Positions 48,283 to 61,300 of a DNA stretch of 64,000 nt are shown here, one piece after another (position 1 is the stretch's first letter; the number at the start of each line of letters is the position of its first letter). The notes below the pieces were generated by a model. It was given only the letters and a program-made list of their open reading frames with translations. It searched no databases and was not told the origin of the DNA. Source of the DNA: Cardiocondyla obscurior. Its lineage: Eukaryota > Arthropoda > Insecta > Hymenoptera > Formicidae. Both the position numbers and the translations under genes were made by a program. The stretch is taken from contig NC_091867.1 of assembly GCF_019399895.1 (NCBI RefSeq), positions 8,073,501 through 8,137,500 on the forward strand. The letters run 5' to 3'.

Positions 48283-51200
48283 CGCATAATGAACATCGCG
48301 TTGCGTTAATCATTCATGATGCATGACAAGTTTGTACAAGTGCGAATATTTGCGAAATCGCGGACGCAGTAATGCAATTTTCTAGTCCTTTTTTTTTCTT
48401 ACCTCTAATAAAAAAAAAAAGAAGAAAAAGAGAAAAAAAAACATTTTAATGATTCTTCGTAGTGCAGGACATTTCTATTATCAATCGGGTTTATAACACG
48501 CATTACTGTATATTCTCTGTATGATATAAAAAAAGATATGCAAATGTACGTGCTATATATTTAATTCTATCGCTGCGATTTCCACGTAAAGCCGCGAAAC
48601 GATCGTATGACTTATGGAAAACGTTAGGGTTCCCAGATCCCAGAATCTTGATTGAAATTCACATCGAAATTCCCGCGGAATTCCACGCGAATTCTATTTT
48701 AGTCATCGAGAGGGGGAGGGAAAGGGGAAGGAGCATCGTATGTTAGAACGCACGGTGGTTGTTCTTCCAAGTCGAAGGTGGAGCTCCAGCGAACCTAATC
48801 GCGAACGTTAAAAGGATCAGAGGAGTAGAGGAAGGTTTATCGACACTTGGCCTGATCCACCCCCGACATTCTCGTCCGAACGCCGGTACTATTTATAGAG
48901 GGGCCGAATGCGTGAGTGGACAAAAATCCGGCGCCACGTAAAAATTGGTGTCATCCACGACGGTAGATTCAAATTTCTCCTCGTCATTGGCCTCCGTGCT
49001 TTTGTCTCCTCCGCAAAAAGTATCGTTTACCCAAACCGGGCTTTCGCGCAGCAAATCCCAAACTTAATCGCCATTAGTTGTACTAAATTAATTAAAAATT
49101 AATTACGCCGTTTCGTTTTACTTTGCAGCGTTCTGACTTTTGACTGAGAATGTAAAATTGTGAAATAAAAAAATTAATATATATCTATCTCGTGTGTTAT
49201 TTGTTTCAAGATTTTTTTATGCGTAAGAGGCTTCTCGCGTTCAACGTATCTGTTCGCGATTCTGAACACACGCGCGCGAAGACCCGCATACGAACGTTGC
49301 GTCGCCCTACGATGATACGGCTATTCGTTCGAGCGCTAGGCGCCAATCTTAATGTCAATCTCCGATCTTGGACCCGCTACCGTCTTACGTGGGGATTTAC
49401 GAAAACATAACAAAGTGTCGCAGGGCCGACCCGGCGGAGCCGGTGCCGTGCCGGCCCGATCGGCGCGAGGATCCGGTCTTGTATCCCCGCGCCGATTAAT
49501 TTCAAGAATGCACCGCCATTTATAACAAGCCGGCATCCCGCTCGCTTAATGGTTACAGATAGCCCGTGGCGGAGTCGCTCCGACCTCGTATGTGCAACTG
49601 CATCTCGTATGCGTCACCATTTCTCATACAGCCCGGCGAAGTACGACGCGTTACTAATAGCGCTTGTAGGGATACCCGTTTCAACTCTTCGAAACAAGGT
49701 GATGACTGCAAAAAAGTCGAAACGTTATTTCGGATATGTGCATTTATCTTCTACGGCGATAGTCGAGAATTCAATTTTTTCTTTTTTTTTTTTTTCTGCA
49801 ACGTCTATTTACAAAACATTTATTTAATTGTAACGAATAAACTATTCCACCGACGTTACGTCGAATTGAGGCAATCGTTTGAAAGTCCGGCAAGCTGTTT
49901 CACAAAAATTGCCATTATTGCAGACTGAATCATACAGTTTCGTGGACCATTTGCGGTGAAATCGAGTGTAATTAAATTACTTCCCGTTGAATCATCGGAT
50001 ATCAATATGTAGCGCAAACGTTTCTCTGAATGTTGGCGTCGTTCAAGGCCGCTCGCGTCATAAATACATCACGTTTAAAAGGTGTACCGCGAACGCAAAT
50101 GCTAATTGACGAGAGTAATTTAGATAAATTTCTCGATTCTTATTTCAATCGTAATTTGTTCAGTGAGGTGAGCTTTCCCAGGGAATCGGTCCTATTAGAA
50201 ACAGTTACCGTTTTCCTTTCGATTTCTCAACGATTTAGTGTTCGCCGGTACCTTGACACGCATATTTTCGTTCCCGGCGATGTGTTAGAAATGAAATCAA
50301 TCTTATAGAAAAATGGAATTCCCATAACGCGCGAACTCAGACGTCCCGAGTTGTTATCTCGCAATTGATAATTCCGAGCAATTCACGGCTCAAAAGCGAT
50401 TGGATCTGCGTGAAAGAGAGCCTGATTACTCGATATTTATTTCTTCGATATTTAATGAACGGGCAGAAGTCGTTAATAATAGTATGATGGCCAACTTATT
50501 GAATATTATCCTATGCATATTAAACAAGTATCCCCGTTAAAAGCGGATTTCGCTTAATAATCCGCGTCGCGTTTGAGAAAAAAATAAAGTCGCAAATAAA
50601 GACGCGATTTAAATCGTTCGGCTGCGAGATTTACGACTTCGCGCGCGCATTATCGTCCGAAGATTTGCTTGCCCGATGCATACCTTGCGAATACGAATGC
50701 GCAATAGGTTACCCCTCGAAAGTACATATGTATTTTTTACACATACGATACGTAACGGGCAGAGAGTCGCGTAACGGAATCCTGAAAAGAATTGCACCAA
50801 GTGCAATCTGACAAATTTGCCTATTGAACAATCGTCGTTGTTATTAATTATATCTGAAGAAATTACGTCGCAATTGGTATCGAAGATAGATTATTAAATT
50901 TGTGTCCTTAAGTACCGGCAGTAGTAGAACATTTATTTCATATTTTAATGATAAAAAAGTAATTACTTTTATTGGACTGTAACTGAAAAAATCCGAGGGA
51001 CGTATAATTTATTAAAAGAAAAAAATAAATAAATTATGTTACACGTCGAGATGGTGTCGTAATAAGATGCAACGAATCCCGTGGGAATTAAAGCCCTGAC
51101 TTTGCCATTGAACGAATCCTCTTTCGTGGAGATCAATATTTTTTTCCAATCGCCATGAGCGAGACGAGCCGAGTGAGTTACAGGTACATTGTAGTCGCCG

Positions 51201-54096
51201 TGGAATGCAATTACATTGTTCGCTCGGACGCGCGGAATGCGCCGAGAATAAATACGAGTTTTTATAACGTGGAACTGGACCGTAGGCGAGACTGATGGCC
51301 CTTGTTCAAATTTTTCGACGATACTGCGCCGCATGTTTAAACAGGAAAAGACGCTTGTTATTCTTTATGCACCTCTTCCTTTATCATTCCACCTACGCAT
51401 CAATTAAGTAAAATTATTTCTCGACATTTTATTTATTCACACCGTACTCGCGTGTTGTCATTTATATTTATATTTACTGCATTACATTTTCTTTTTCTTT
51501 TCTTTTTTTATCATCGCAAACGCCGTTGTTAAATTTTAATTTCGTGTCTCTTTCTTCGTGTTTCTTGAATTAAATTAATCGACGATTACTCTCACACGGT
51601 CGCAATAATTTATTGTCCACGGGGAAAAAGTATTATTATTTTGCCGCGATATCCGTGGTATCCGAAGCACCCGGCCGCCGCGATTTTTGTCAGACACTTA
51701 GAAACTCTTCTTGTTTCCCCGGGTGCGAGATATGGATCCCTCCATCCTCTCGTATCTTGACCTTTCGCCGGCGAAATCGCGAAACAATGCCGACGCTCGC
51801 GCGGGAACAATGCGCGCATGCATATTCCTAGGTCGCGGCTGACCTCCGGTGTAAGATCCAGCCGCGTCTCTTAGATTCTTGCGAAGGCCCCGCGCGAGTA
51901 AATGCACCAGCCCGCGGACGACATAGGCACGCGAATAATGCAGATAAAGGGAAAATTTAGCGACCAGCGCGTGCGGTACACCGAATGACGCAGTACGCGA
52001 TCTTCGAAGCATCCTCGAACTCATTGATGACGTAACGATCCTCGCGAGATACGCAAGTCCTATGAAACGCGTCAACACTTGACAATATTTCGCTTCAAAG
52101 TAATCAAAATAATTTTTTATTTGAAAATTTTGAGCCTATATATGATTTTTAATGTATCATTATTTTATATCGTAAGTAATATATACGTAAAAAATAATTC
52201 GTTGATAATAAAATCAAAAGAAAAAAAAGAAAACTTATGTAGTTAGCTTAAACATTCGAGTTTCGTTAAAATGCAAATTCGTGGGAAGTTATCTGATGAA
52301 ATATTTCATTGACGATATTTCGACGGAAAATGATCTTATCGCATTCTTAAGTGCTGGTTCTGGGATGCAAAAGCTGTTCCCTTAAAATCCTTAAATGTTC
52401 GTTTTTCGTCGAAACAAACGGTAGCCGAGTGAAAAACAAAATTGCGGCCCGTCGAGACGGCGCCGATAAATTCGCGCGTGGTTAATCATCGTGAGCGACG
52501 TGCCAAGCGAAACGTGCGTTCCCGCGTTCGGTTCGCGCCATGCGTGATCAAGTGTAAACGCGGTCGAAAAGCCCGATGTAACTTGAGTCGCTTCGAGACA
52601 TTTCGTGCTCCGTATCCGGCGTGGAAAAACCTAAAGAAGGCGGGATATATCCTTCGTCTTCGTGAGAGCGCGCCACCACGAAGGTCGTTCCGCTCATTCG
52701 CAAGGTCGGTTATTCATCCGCGCCCGTTGCACAAGGATTTCGTTAAATGCGCTTTATATCCCTCGCCAGTCATCGCCGTCATCATCCTCCATCGTAACGG
52801 AGAAATACCGGAACAAATGGCCGTTCCGGGAGTTGTACCGCGCCGGACCAGTTCCGTGATCTTGATTTTCCATCCCGTGAAATCACTTCTAAAGAGCGTC
52901 TATTCTTCGATGACTATCATTTTCGAGATTTGAAATCCTCTTCTCTCCCGAATAAATTTTGTTAAGTAACGCCGCCGCCCGATGTGGCACGCAAGTAAAA
53001 AGATCTCAAAATTGCTCGCTTAATTATTCATCAAATTAACAGGTCATCGCACGTGATTAAGACGGAACGTTTGATATCATTCATCCGCTTTTGCGAGATA
53101 CGCATTTCGTAAGATTCGCTAGCTTACAACAGAGTGATTTCCGATGAGTGTTCCCGAGGTATTACTAACGAGACTCTGATGAGTTCTACCATTTTTTTTG
53201 GGTTTTTTTTTATTCTTTTTGCCGAAAGGAGTTAATCGCGGCACTAAACATTCTCTACCTTAAATCTCATTTTAATTATAATTTAGGGGCTCATATATAA
53301 ACCAGAGATACGCCGGAGAAAAGCCGATGGCGCGGCCGTTAAAGGTACGCAGATTGTATTTCCAGAACGCGGAGATTTTAGAGCGTCGTCTGTCTGCGAC
53401 CGCGTGACAGTTCGCTCACGACCTTCAGTGCGGTAACGAGCGCCGCACGACTAATTAACGCGCTTTAATACGCTATCATTTTTGCAAGCTCGTAAAACCA
53501 ACGACGAAACGTTCGCAAATATACGAGATCCGAACACGTTTAGGTTCTGGGATCTAACAGCGCTGTAGTTGGCAATCTGGTGTTTCCGCAGGCAATATTT
53601 TTCAACACGATTCACAGCTCGGTCGTCTCCGTGTTTGATTTGTACTTTATGAATAGCGGGGTCGGAAATTCCGTTAAGAATAAAAAAAAAAAAAAAAAAG
53701 AGAGAAGAAAAGCGGCGATTAAGGATGCCTCGCTTTTAGGAAAAACTCACTCTTCCATTCTTAATCTTTAATAAAGATATATATCCTATTGAGATAAATT
53801 GTCGGAAACCCCCTCGGAGCCTTTCGAGTGGTAAAATATGTATCCTTTATATTCCCCCGCTCTATTCACGGCCTCCAGGTATTCGAGTATTAACATAATC
53901 CGAAGATCGGAGTCAACCCGGGATGAATCGGGACGTCGGAGGGAGCGTCGCGGCGCGAGATTAAGAATTGCGCGTTAGAGAGAGGGTACCCCCTCGCGAA
54001 GGAAGGAAAGAGGGGGCGCTGATAGAGGCGATCGGCTCTCTCAGATCAGCTGTGAGAGCGGCGTGGCGCCGTGTGCCGCGGCTCTGACCCGCTGTC

Positions 54097-54129
54097 AGTT
54101 GCCCGAGCCCTGTGCTACGGTTAGGACCG
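54097..54129 (+). promoter_or_regulatory. Candidate TATA-less initiator plus DPE core promoter
   Basis: TGTCAGTT at 54093-54100 contains a perfect TCAGTT initiator (A +1 at 54097). GGACCG at 54124-54129 falls exactly at +28 to +33 and matches 5 of 6 positions of the arthropod DPE consensus RGWYVT. It heads a GC-rich block leading to the ATG at 54707. Initiator/DPE promoters are typical of developmental genes. Confidence 0.45.
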
Positions 54130-54529
54130 CACATAATCGTCACCTTTTACACGACGACGCGTCGAACTAGCCACGGGCCCGTCCGCGCCGATCCGCGTCG
54201 TCCTCCGCAAGCAAGCACGTCCTTCACGTCCCCGTTACGAGATCGGCGATCGGGCGAGCAAGATCGACGGCGATCGGCATCCGAGAGAGGCGAAAGGCCA
54301 GCAGCGATCGAGAGCGAGTGTGATCGACCGTAGTCCGATCTCCGATCGGACCTCTGTTCGCGACGGGGATAGCCTGGCATGTCGTTAATTCAATAATCAA
54401 TAGTCGCTGATCACCGCGGGCTGTCGGCGAAATTCCGAGCGAGCGTGTCCTCTCTCGTGGGAGGAGTCGCGAGTCGCGGGAGAAGGGCAGTTCGATTAAA
54501 GGGCGTGATTAGTGATCTTTTAATTTTAA

Positions 54530-54549
54530 TTTTTTTTTTTTTTTTTTTT
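54530..54549. repeat. T20 run within the putative leader
   Basis: T run followed by more pyrimidines. It would give a U-rich segment in the proposed 5' leader, or could be part of an acceptor-type pyrimidine tract. Confidence 0.85.
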
Positions 54550-54706
54550 ATTTCTTTCCTTTCTTTTGTGTGACGTCGAGAAGTGAGCAACAGGCCTCGA
54601 GTTACGAGAAGGAGTCCCCGCGGGTGGCGCAAACCCGGGGAGCTGCGGGTCCAGGATGATCTGGTAGAGAAGAGCGAGCCACCCCCTCGGTTCGAGAGCG
54701 CGAGAA

Positions 54707-54760
54707 ATGGCGTGCGGCATATCGATCGACGTGATCACGAGCACGGTGCTTCTCCTGCTG
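54707..54760 (+). CDS. Candidate first coding exon of an unidentified membrane or secreted protein (partial)
   Basis: ATG in favourable context (GAGAAATGG) opens an 18-codon exon, MACGISIDVITSTVLLLL, ending at a good splice donor (GTAAGC at 54761). The Leu/Val-rich end looks like a signal peptide or the start of a membrane anchor. Unspliced, the frame continues as VSLRLLLFYELSG and then 38 more residues before a stop, which also suits a signal anchor. The exon sits 610 bases downstream of an initiator/DPE promoter, and the leader between them has short upstream ORFs at about 54378 and 54655. I found no second exon before the window ends, so the identity of the gene is unknown. Confidence 0.35.
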
Positions 54761-54960
54761 GTAAGCCTCCGATTATTGTTGTTTTACGAGCTATCGGGCC
54801 CCGAGAGGTCGATAACGCCCTTTCACGAGAGCGTAGTCAATGACGACGGATCCGGTAATAGGGCCAGGGCCTTTTTTCCCATCCATCCTCCGTCACGATC
54901 GTCTATTACTACTTAAAAATTTCCCGGCTGCACGCGATTCCGCATAGAAAAACGTTTCTC

Positions 54961-54988
54961 AAAAAAAAAAAAAAAAAAAAAAAAAAAA
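54961..54988. repeat. A28 homopolymer
   Basis: The longest homopolymer in the window, 200 bases past the candidate donor at 54761. Confidence 0.95.
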
Positions 54989-57900
54989 GGAAAAAAAACG
55001 AATACCGAATGATTCGAGCGTGATCACATTCGGACTCCCGCGTGAAACGCGTTCAGAGAATTAGAGCGACGAAGTAGATGCAACGCAGGGAAAAATAATT
55101 TCACGCTCGCCGTTTCGTTAGCAATGAGATCTATAATGTCGCTTGGCTCTCGTAAAATCTCTCGGCGCGCGTTACCTTCGTATGCGGAGTGGCATTCACA
55201 CACGGCGCGTGCAACGTGTCGACTGGTGTACGTGGTTGGAGTCAAGGATAACGTCGTTATCTAGCCCGTGCCCCCGCTATACTTATGTACATCGGGTATA
55301 CCTGGTGCATACATGTAGGTACACAATAAACCGTCGCCGTCGCGGGCGAACGCTACTTTCGTTATGCAAGCTGGGAATGTTAACTTATCGCGGTCCCTGC
55401 GAGCGATCATGCGCCTTTTCTTACGTAATGCAAAGTAAGATGAGACCAGCGTGAAAATTTCGTGTGCCGTACATTTTAGAGACGAGAGAGAGAGAAAGAG
55501 AGAGAGAGAATAAACTTTGTAATATTTACATAAGCATCGAAGTGAACCAAATTGACGCAATCGGATAGCGGAATGTTCTAAATCTTGATCAATTTCACCG
55601 ATGAATAAATTAGTTCTAGTTAGGCGGCGGTGGTTTGTAAATCACATTAGATAATTTACTAACAAGTGACGGAAATTAAAGATGAATTAATTATTCATAC
55701 GTTATTTATGCATATTGGGTACGGTAAGCTGTTTTGTAAATTTGGCTCGAGATACCACGGTACAACATACGTGGAATAAGTTATCAAGTAAGCGGTATTC
55801 CTTCGCGACGTTGATGAAATTTATAAAATAAAGATCGTAAAATAAATGTGTACACATGTCGCGACTTATGCGAATGTCGTGTTAATTTTCTGTTCGCCGT
55901 GCGCATAATCGTTCACCAGACAGTAAGTAATTAGGGATAGAAGCAAACTACTGATGTCTTTCAACATTAATTTTTAAGAGATAATAGCGTAGCATTAATA
56001 ACATTATTATCAATGATCGTTATAAATTCATTATGATCACCAAACGATATACATATTCGCTTCCTTGCAAATCAACGAGAAAATTAATAGATACTCGCGT
56101 AAGTTTTTATTTCTTTCGGATAAATGTATTTTTTTTTTCATTATCAGAGTCAAATTTTTAATTGAACAATAATACGCACAGTTTCTCTGCATATTTAATT
56201 AAGATTTAATTAGTAACCGGTATACTTTTGATCGTAACGAGTTATATGCCTATTATTCATGGAGTCGATTTAATTAATCAAGAGATTATTTACATCTTTC
56301 TTCTCGCTTAAATTGATATTTCTTTTTTCCCTTCCTTTTCTTTTTTTTTTTTTTTTGGTCGAATTAAAGATTCTATCACAAATTACGTGATTGCGCACGG
56401 TCGAGCTTAAAGCGGGAGATAGTTTGCGTAAGTGTTGTATATTTAATTATCGACGGGACGGTATGCTACGAGACAGTTCAACAATTTAATTAATTAACGC
56501 TCACGAACCGTATGACAATTACGGAACCGCCGATCGCAAAGTGATCCGGTTCTCGGGGCAACTGGTTTATTCGCGCGAATGTTTCTTACGGTATGGAAGC
56601 GTATCGTTTCGAATGCACATTTAGCGATGCATCTGAAATGCAGGGCGCGTGTGGACGCACGGTTCCCGTTCGGTAGCTGCCTGCCATTGAAAAATCCTAC
56701 GCGATAAAGCGAGATTTATGGATGCGCATTTAGATCCGCATAGGTAGATCGTACCGCGTTTATACGTAAAAATAAATAATTGGGCCCGTGATTTAAAAAT
56801 CCACGAAACTGTATCGAGATAAATTGAATGCATCGTGAGTTTCTTAATATAAAACGCCACGTACTGTACAGCTTTCGTTTCCACGTGTGTTTCAAGCATA
56901 TACACGTATTTTTCGCATTCGGCTCGCGTCCGGTACGGGCTTATATCGTGCGTGATAGCGCTATGTAGGTAGGCGCATCTAGAAATTGCAAATTTAAGAC
57001 GCAATAATTTATCTGCGAATACACAAAAAGTTAACGTCTTACGGCGCTCACGAGAGAATCATTCGGCCGAGGCCAATAGCGTTCAGTTAAAAAGACTGTT
57101 ATAGACGGCCAGCCGTCTCGTCTAATACCGCGGTAACATACGTAATCCTAGCACAATCCGTGCACAAACGTGATGCGACGTCGCGTATGGTACACGCGCA
57201 CACACACACGGGAGATACTCGGCGTGCAAAATGTCTTTTATCTGGAATCTCGTTTCGACGTAAATGCATTTTCCAAACGCCGATTCGCGTTGCTGCGTTC
57301 ATTATTTCGGGATCTTTATGGAAATTTATAAGAAAAAACATTGCGTAACTTACGCAAAAATAGCCTCACGTCGTAACCGAGTTATTGCGCTAAATTGAAT
57401 ATTCTCCCGCTGACACGTTGGATTTCGTAGATTCAGCACGTTCTCCCGCGAACCCTTTTCGTCGATATCGCTAGCGTTGAAGCACACGCGGATTAAAAAT
57501 GTTGAAACAGTAACGAAAATCTCGTCTTCCACGTGCTCTGTTAATTAAGATGCCCCGCGGGAGCAAGTAGCAGTATGAACGAAACTCGGACACCGCAGGA
57601 TATCCGAGTTAGTTTCTTAATTCACAGCGCTGGCCAAGGCGGTATCTCTTTTAATTAAGGTGCCCGCGCTCCGTTACAAAGGCCCAAGGTAATTGGATAA
57701 CGAGCGGTTTAAGAATCGGCAGTACTTGTAAGACACGCGCGATTTAACCGAGGCCGGAAGTGACGAAAATCAACGCGGTAGCGTCTTTCGTTTAATTTAA
57801 TACATGCGCTGGCCCGGCAAGAACCGAGGATAAATGGCCCGTACCGTCAACAGGAGATAATCTTCGAGTTAGGCCGATAACTCTGTTAAATTGTAAATAT

Positions 57901-58300
57901 TAATATTTAATGATCGATAAGAACAGCTCTGCCATTCAGTTTTGAGATTAATGAAGACATTTTACCGGCGATTATTATACCTTTTTATTTCTTTTCTTTT
58001 TTTTTTCAATAGACGTATGATGTCACGCTTGTATCCTTTTTATTTTTTTCTTTTTTTGCCTCCAAGGTAAGATTTTGACTGTTACTCGCGTGTAATAAGT
58101 TACGAAATCGCCGTTACACGATAAATCCATCGTGCATTCCGTGCCATTACGTCCGATGAGAGTCACGAGAATGTCGCGGAGATGTGAACTCGGTGTTTAA
58201 ATGCCCGACGCGGTGTCGCTTGGAAAAAAAAATTAAAAAAAAATGTTCTCAAAACGAGAAACGCCCGTGCGCCATACAAGTGGCCTGCCTGCGGGAGGTG

Positions 58301-58320
58301 GATGCATAAACGTATGCATC
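58301..58320. repeat. Inverted repeat, 8-base arms
   Basis: GATGCATA and TATGCATC flank AACG. Outer GGAG (58293-58296) and CTCC (58322-58325) can extend the stem with small bulges. Confidence 0.75.
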
Positions 58321-61300
58321 TCTCCTACAGGGAGCAAAGCGAAATTTACGATTTCACATAACGGACGAAAGACGGCTTTTCACGTGCGCCGCGACACACG
58401 ACTCTCGTCCGCGGTTATTGCGACCGAAGGTCACGGTCAGGCGGAATAACGCTAGAACTCCCATGCGATCGTACTGTTTATAGAATTTATGCTCCACGCT
58501 TGTCTTGTTTTCGATACTGGGGTTAATATAAATCACCATTCGCGATTGACGCGTTTCGTTGCAATTCACGTACATTACAATTTATTCGGAGGGAATTATA
58601 CGACTGACTTTTGAAAAGTTTAAGTAATGTTCTTTAAAAAAAAAAAAAAAAAGAAAGAGAGTTTGAAATGTTATTTTAAATTATACGAAACTTGTGATAT
58701 ATTAAGTTGCAAAAGGGATGATACGTATATTCGAAAGAGAAAAAGGCACGGGCGTTTTGGGCCGAGGCGCGTGCTCATTGTTACGAGAAGCTATCCGCAA
58801 AACCGGTCCAATGATATTACAGAAAATTTATCGCTCTCGCCTCTCGGGCGCCGCGTCAGAGCGTGGAAGCGCTGCTGCAACGGTACATACACATAGCCGC
58901 GCATACCGTGGAAGATTTTGTCGAACAATTTAAAAGTGTGCCACTGCTCCGCAAGCTGCGTTTACCAGCGCAATCGCTAGCAATCAAAGAAAAAAAAAGA
59001 AGGAGAATCGAATGTATAAAAAGTACGCGTTGCTCGTTGAAACTCTCGTGAAATCTAGGATAATATGAGACGCGGTAAAAATGGTTTTTCTCGGCAAAAC
59101 GAACGCGGCATTTCCGCTACATCGCGTCAGCATTTTCACGCCCTGTATAGCATTAAAAAAAATGTACGACGAGAAACGCCGCGGAATGCAGAAACGCAAG
59201 AAGTAGAGCGAAAATTTATTTTACAGCGGGGTGGGGATATATGTTTTAAAATCAAACGCGTTATCTCTTTCTCACCCGCGAAAAGGCATTATCGTTCTTC
59301 ACCGCGAAAATGAGGGAGGGTCAAAGAAGCCGTTAGCATAGTCAAACACAAAATCTCGATTTTTTTTACCTGGCGAAATACCAGTCAATCCAGTATTTGC
59401 GTCTCGAAAGAATGCAATTATTTTATTTGAAAAAGTAAACCGACGATTTTTCTACGGTCTTTTCTTGAATTAAGCACACATCGGCGATAATGTGGATTAG
59501 GGAGATGCCTAAATCGCGCCTCAGGAATCTCGCAGTATCTCGCCGCAGGCCGCGCATCTCGTGCGTTAAAATCGTCGCACTTGAGATATCGCGGCGCCGT
59601 TGTGTCGATCGAAGCCCTAATCAGAAGCGGCGAAAGATGACGCGTTAAACCGCCCGTTTATCGCAAAAATAAAATAACGAACGGAAAGATTTCAGTAAAT
59701 AAAACTTCTGCACCGTACGCCGGTATTCTTAGCATGAAAAAAGACATACGCGATTATTTATTAAAATAATTTCAAGATGCAGTAACGTTTATTCTGAAAA
59801 CTCTTCAGGTGTCGAGTGCCCTCAACATCTCGCCTCTTTTGCATTCAAGTTATTTTATTTTGCATTGTGCAACTGAATCGATCGTCAATGAACCAGCGAC
59901 CGGAGATGATGACGACGAATGATTCATGCAATTCTACTTAATGACGAGTGTTCGAAGCGACAAGTAGCTTCGGTAATTTCTGGACAGCCAGTCTATAAGT
60001 CTCCTGATAAGTAAAAAGAAAATTCTTCAACGCCAGAATTGTCGCTAGTCGATGTGCAATCCGCGTTACGATTCTAATTATTAAAACGCGAAAAAAAAAA
60101 ATTCTCCGCGATTTAAATTTCAACTTAACGTAAATATAAAATTGTAAACGTGTATTTCCCTTCTTTTTTTTTTATTCAAATAAAATTATTTTATTTTGCA
60201 CTTAGACACACCATTAGAAATTATTAGGTACTGAAATGATTGTGATCCCAAGTCGCGTGTATTCTACCCTATAATCAAACATGACAATACCGTGTTAGAA
60301 TGCGATTATATTGCTGTAGTCGCGATGATAATGTCATAGGTGACTGTGAAGTCGCGAAGTGCGCTTCGCTAATGGAACTAAATCACGATTAAACAGAGTA
60401 GGATGTATTCGCGAAGAAATCCTTACGAAACCCGTTTTACGGGAACGATTCCGACTAATCGCGCGGTACCGTACGAGGGAATACACACGGATGGAACCGA
60501 AAGATAGCTTTGTTGTGCGTCTCGGGATACCGTTAACGGATATAAAGACGCGCGGAATTCACGTTGCATTGTTGACGACGGCACGTGTAAAGAATGATGG
60601 TGCCTCGATAACGGTACACTGTAACAAATAGAGAGCGCCCGATTGGAGAGAGTTGGGTTGCATGCCGCCGTTTAGTCTCGACAAAAAATAGTAGAGAAAA
60701 GAAAAATTAAAGCGGTTGCGCACCTCGGACTTAACTAGAAGCGAATCTTCATTTTTACGTTATAAATGCCATCGACGTATAAAAGTATGAGAAAAAAAAA
60801 AAATAAATTATCCGGGGACTGGCTGGGGGAACCGAAATGATGAGAGCGGGGAAAAATATAATATTCGATTAATAACATAAAAGTGAGACTAAAAAACGTG
60901 ATTATATCAATTACATCGATAAGTATCATTGCCCACGTTTGACGATGTTACAAAAAAAAAAAAAAAACCCGAGATTAATAATGAGAAACGGGTTACCCGA
61001 GCCGCTTTAGTATTATTTTGTTCCCTTTTGCGGATTTTAACGGCTGCTGCCGGTAGCCGCGTTATTAATAATAATTTACGTTTTATCGATGAACGTTATT
61101 ATGCCGCGCGTTTAAGAGACGAAGGGGAAATGAGAATCGGGTTTACAATGCCTTTCGATATTGCGGACTGCGAGTAACGCGTATCAACCGGGTGAGAATT
61201 ATCGTCGGCCGACGGGACAATAATAACGAATGACATATCAGATTCTCAAGGATCTCGTGATATATTATCCGACGTCGCTCTGTGATAGCCGTTTATCGAA

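Larger units (their letters stand above)
34027..54096. other. 20 kb gene-poor region
   Basis: No exon chain, signal peptide or known domain found on either strand. Composition alternates between AT-rich stretches (34320-35300, 37030-37320, 38280-39400, 41460-41590, 43240-43420) and CpG-rich blocks that open overlapping frames on both strands (e.g. 39440-40380, 43960-45660, 49230-49620, 52440-52930). Isolated TATA-like sequences (TATAAATA at 47455; TATATAA at 53294) have no convincing gene attached. Could be distal regulatory DNA for tailless or introns of an unrecognised gene. Confidence 0.5.

Noticed and set aside
52442..52933. 163-residue basic plus-strand frame
   Set aside because: Arg-rich, CpG-rich chance frame with no recognisable fold or gene structure.
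53294..53343. TATATAA followed by ATG GCG CGG CCG TTA AAG and a GTACGC donor
   Set aside because: The ATG is only 32 bases from the TATA box, so it would sit at the transcript's first base; not a credible coding first exon.
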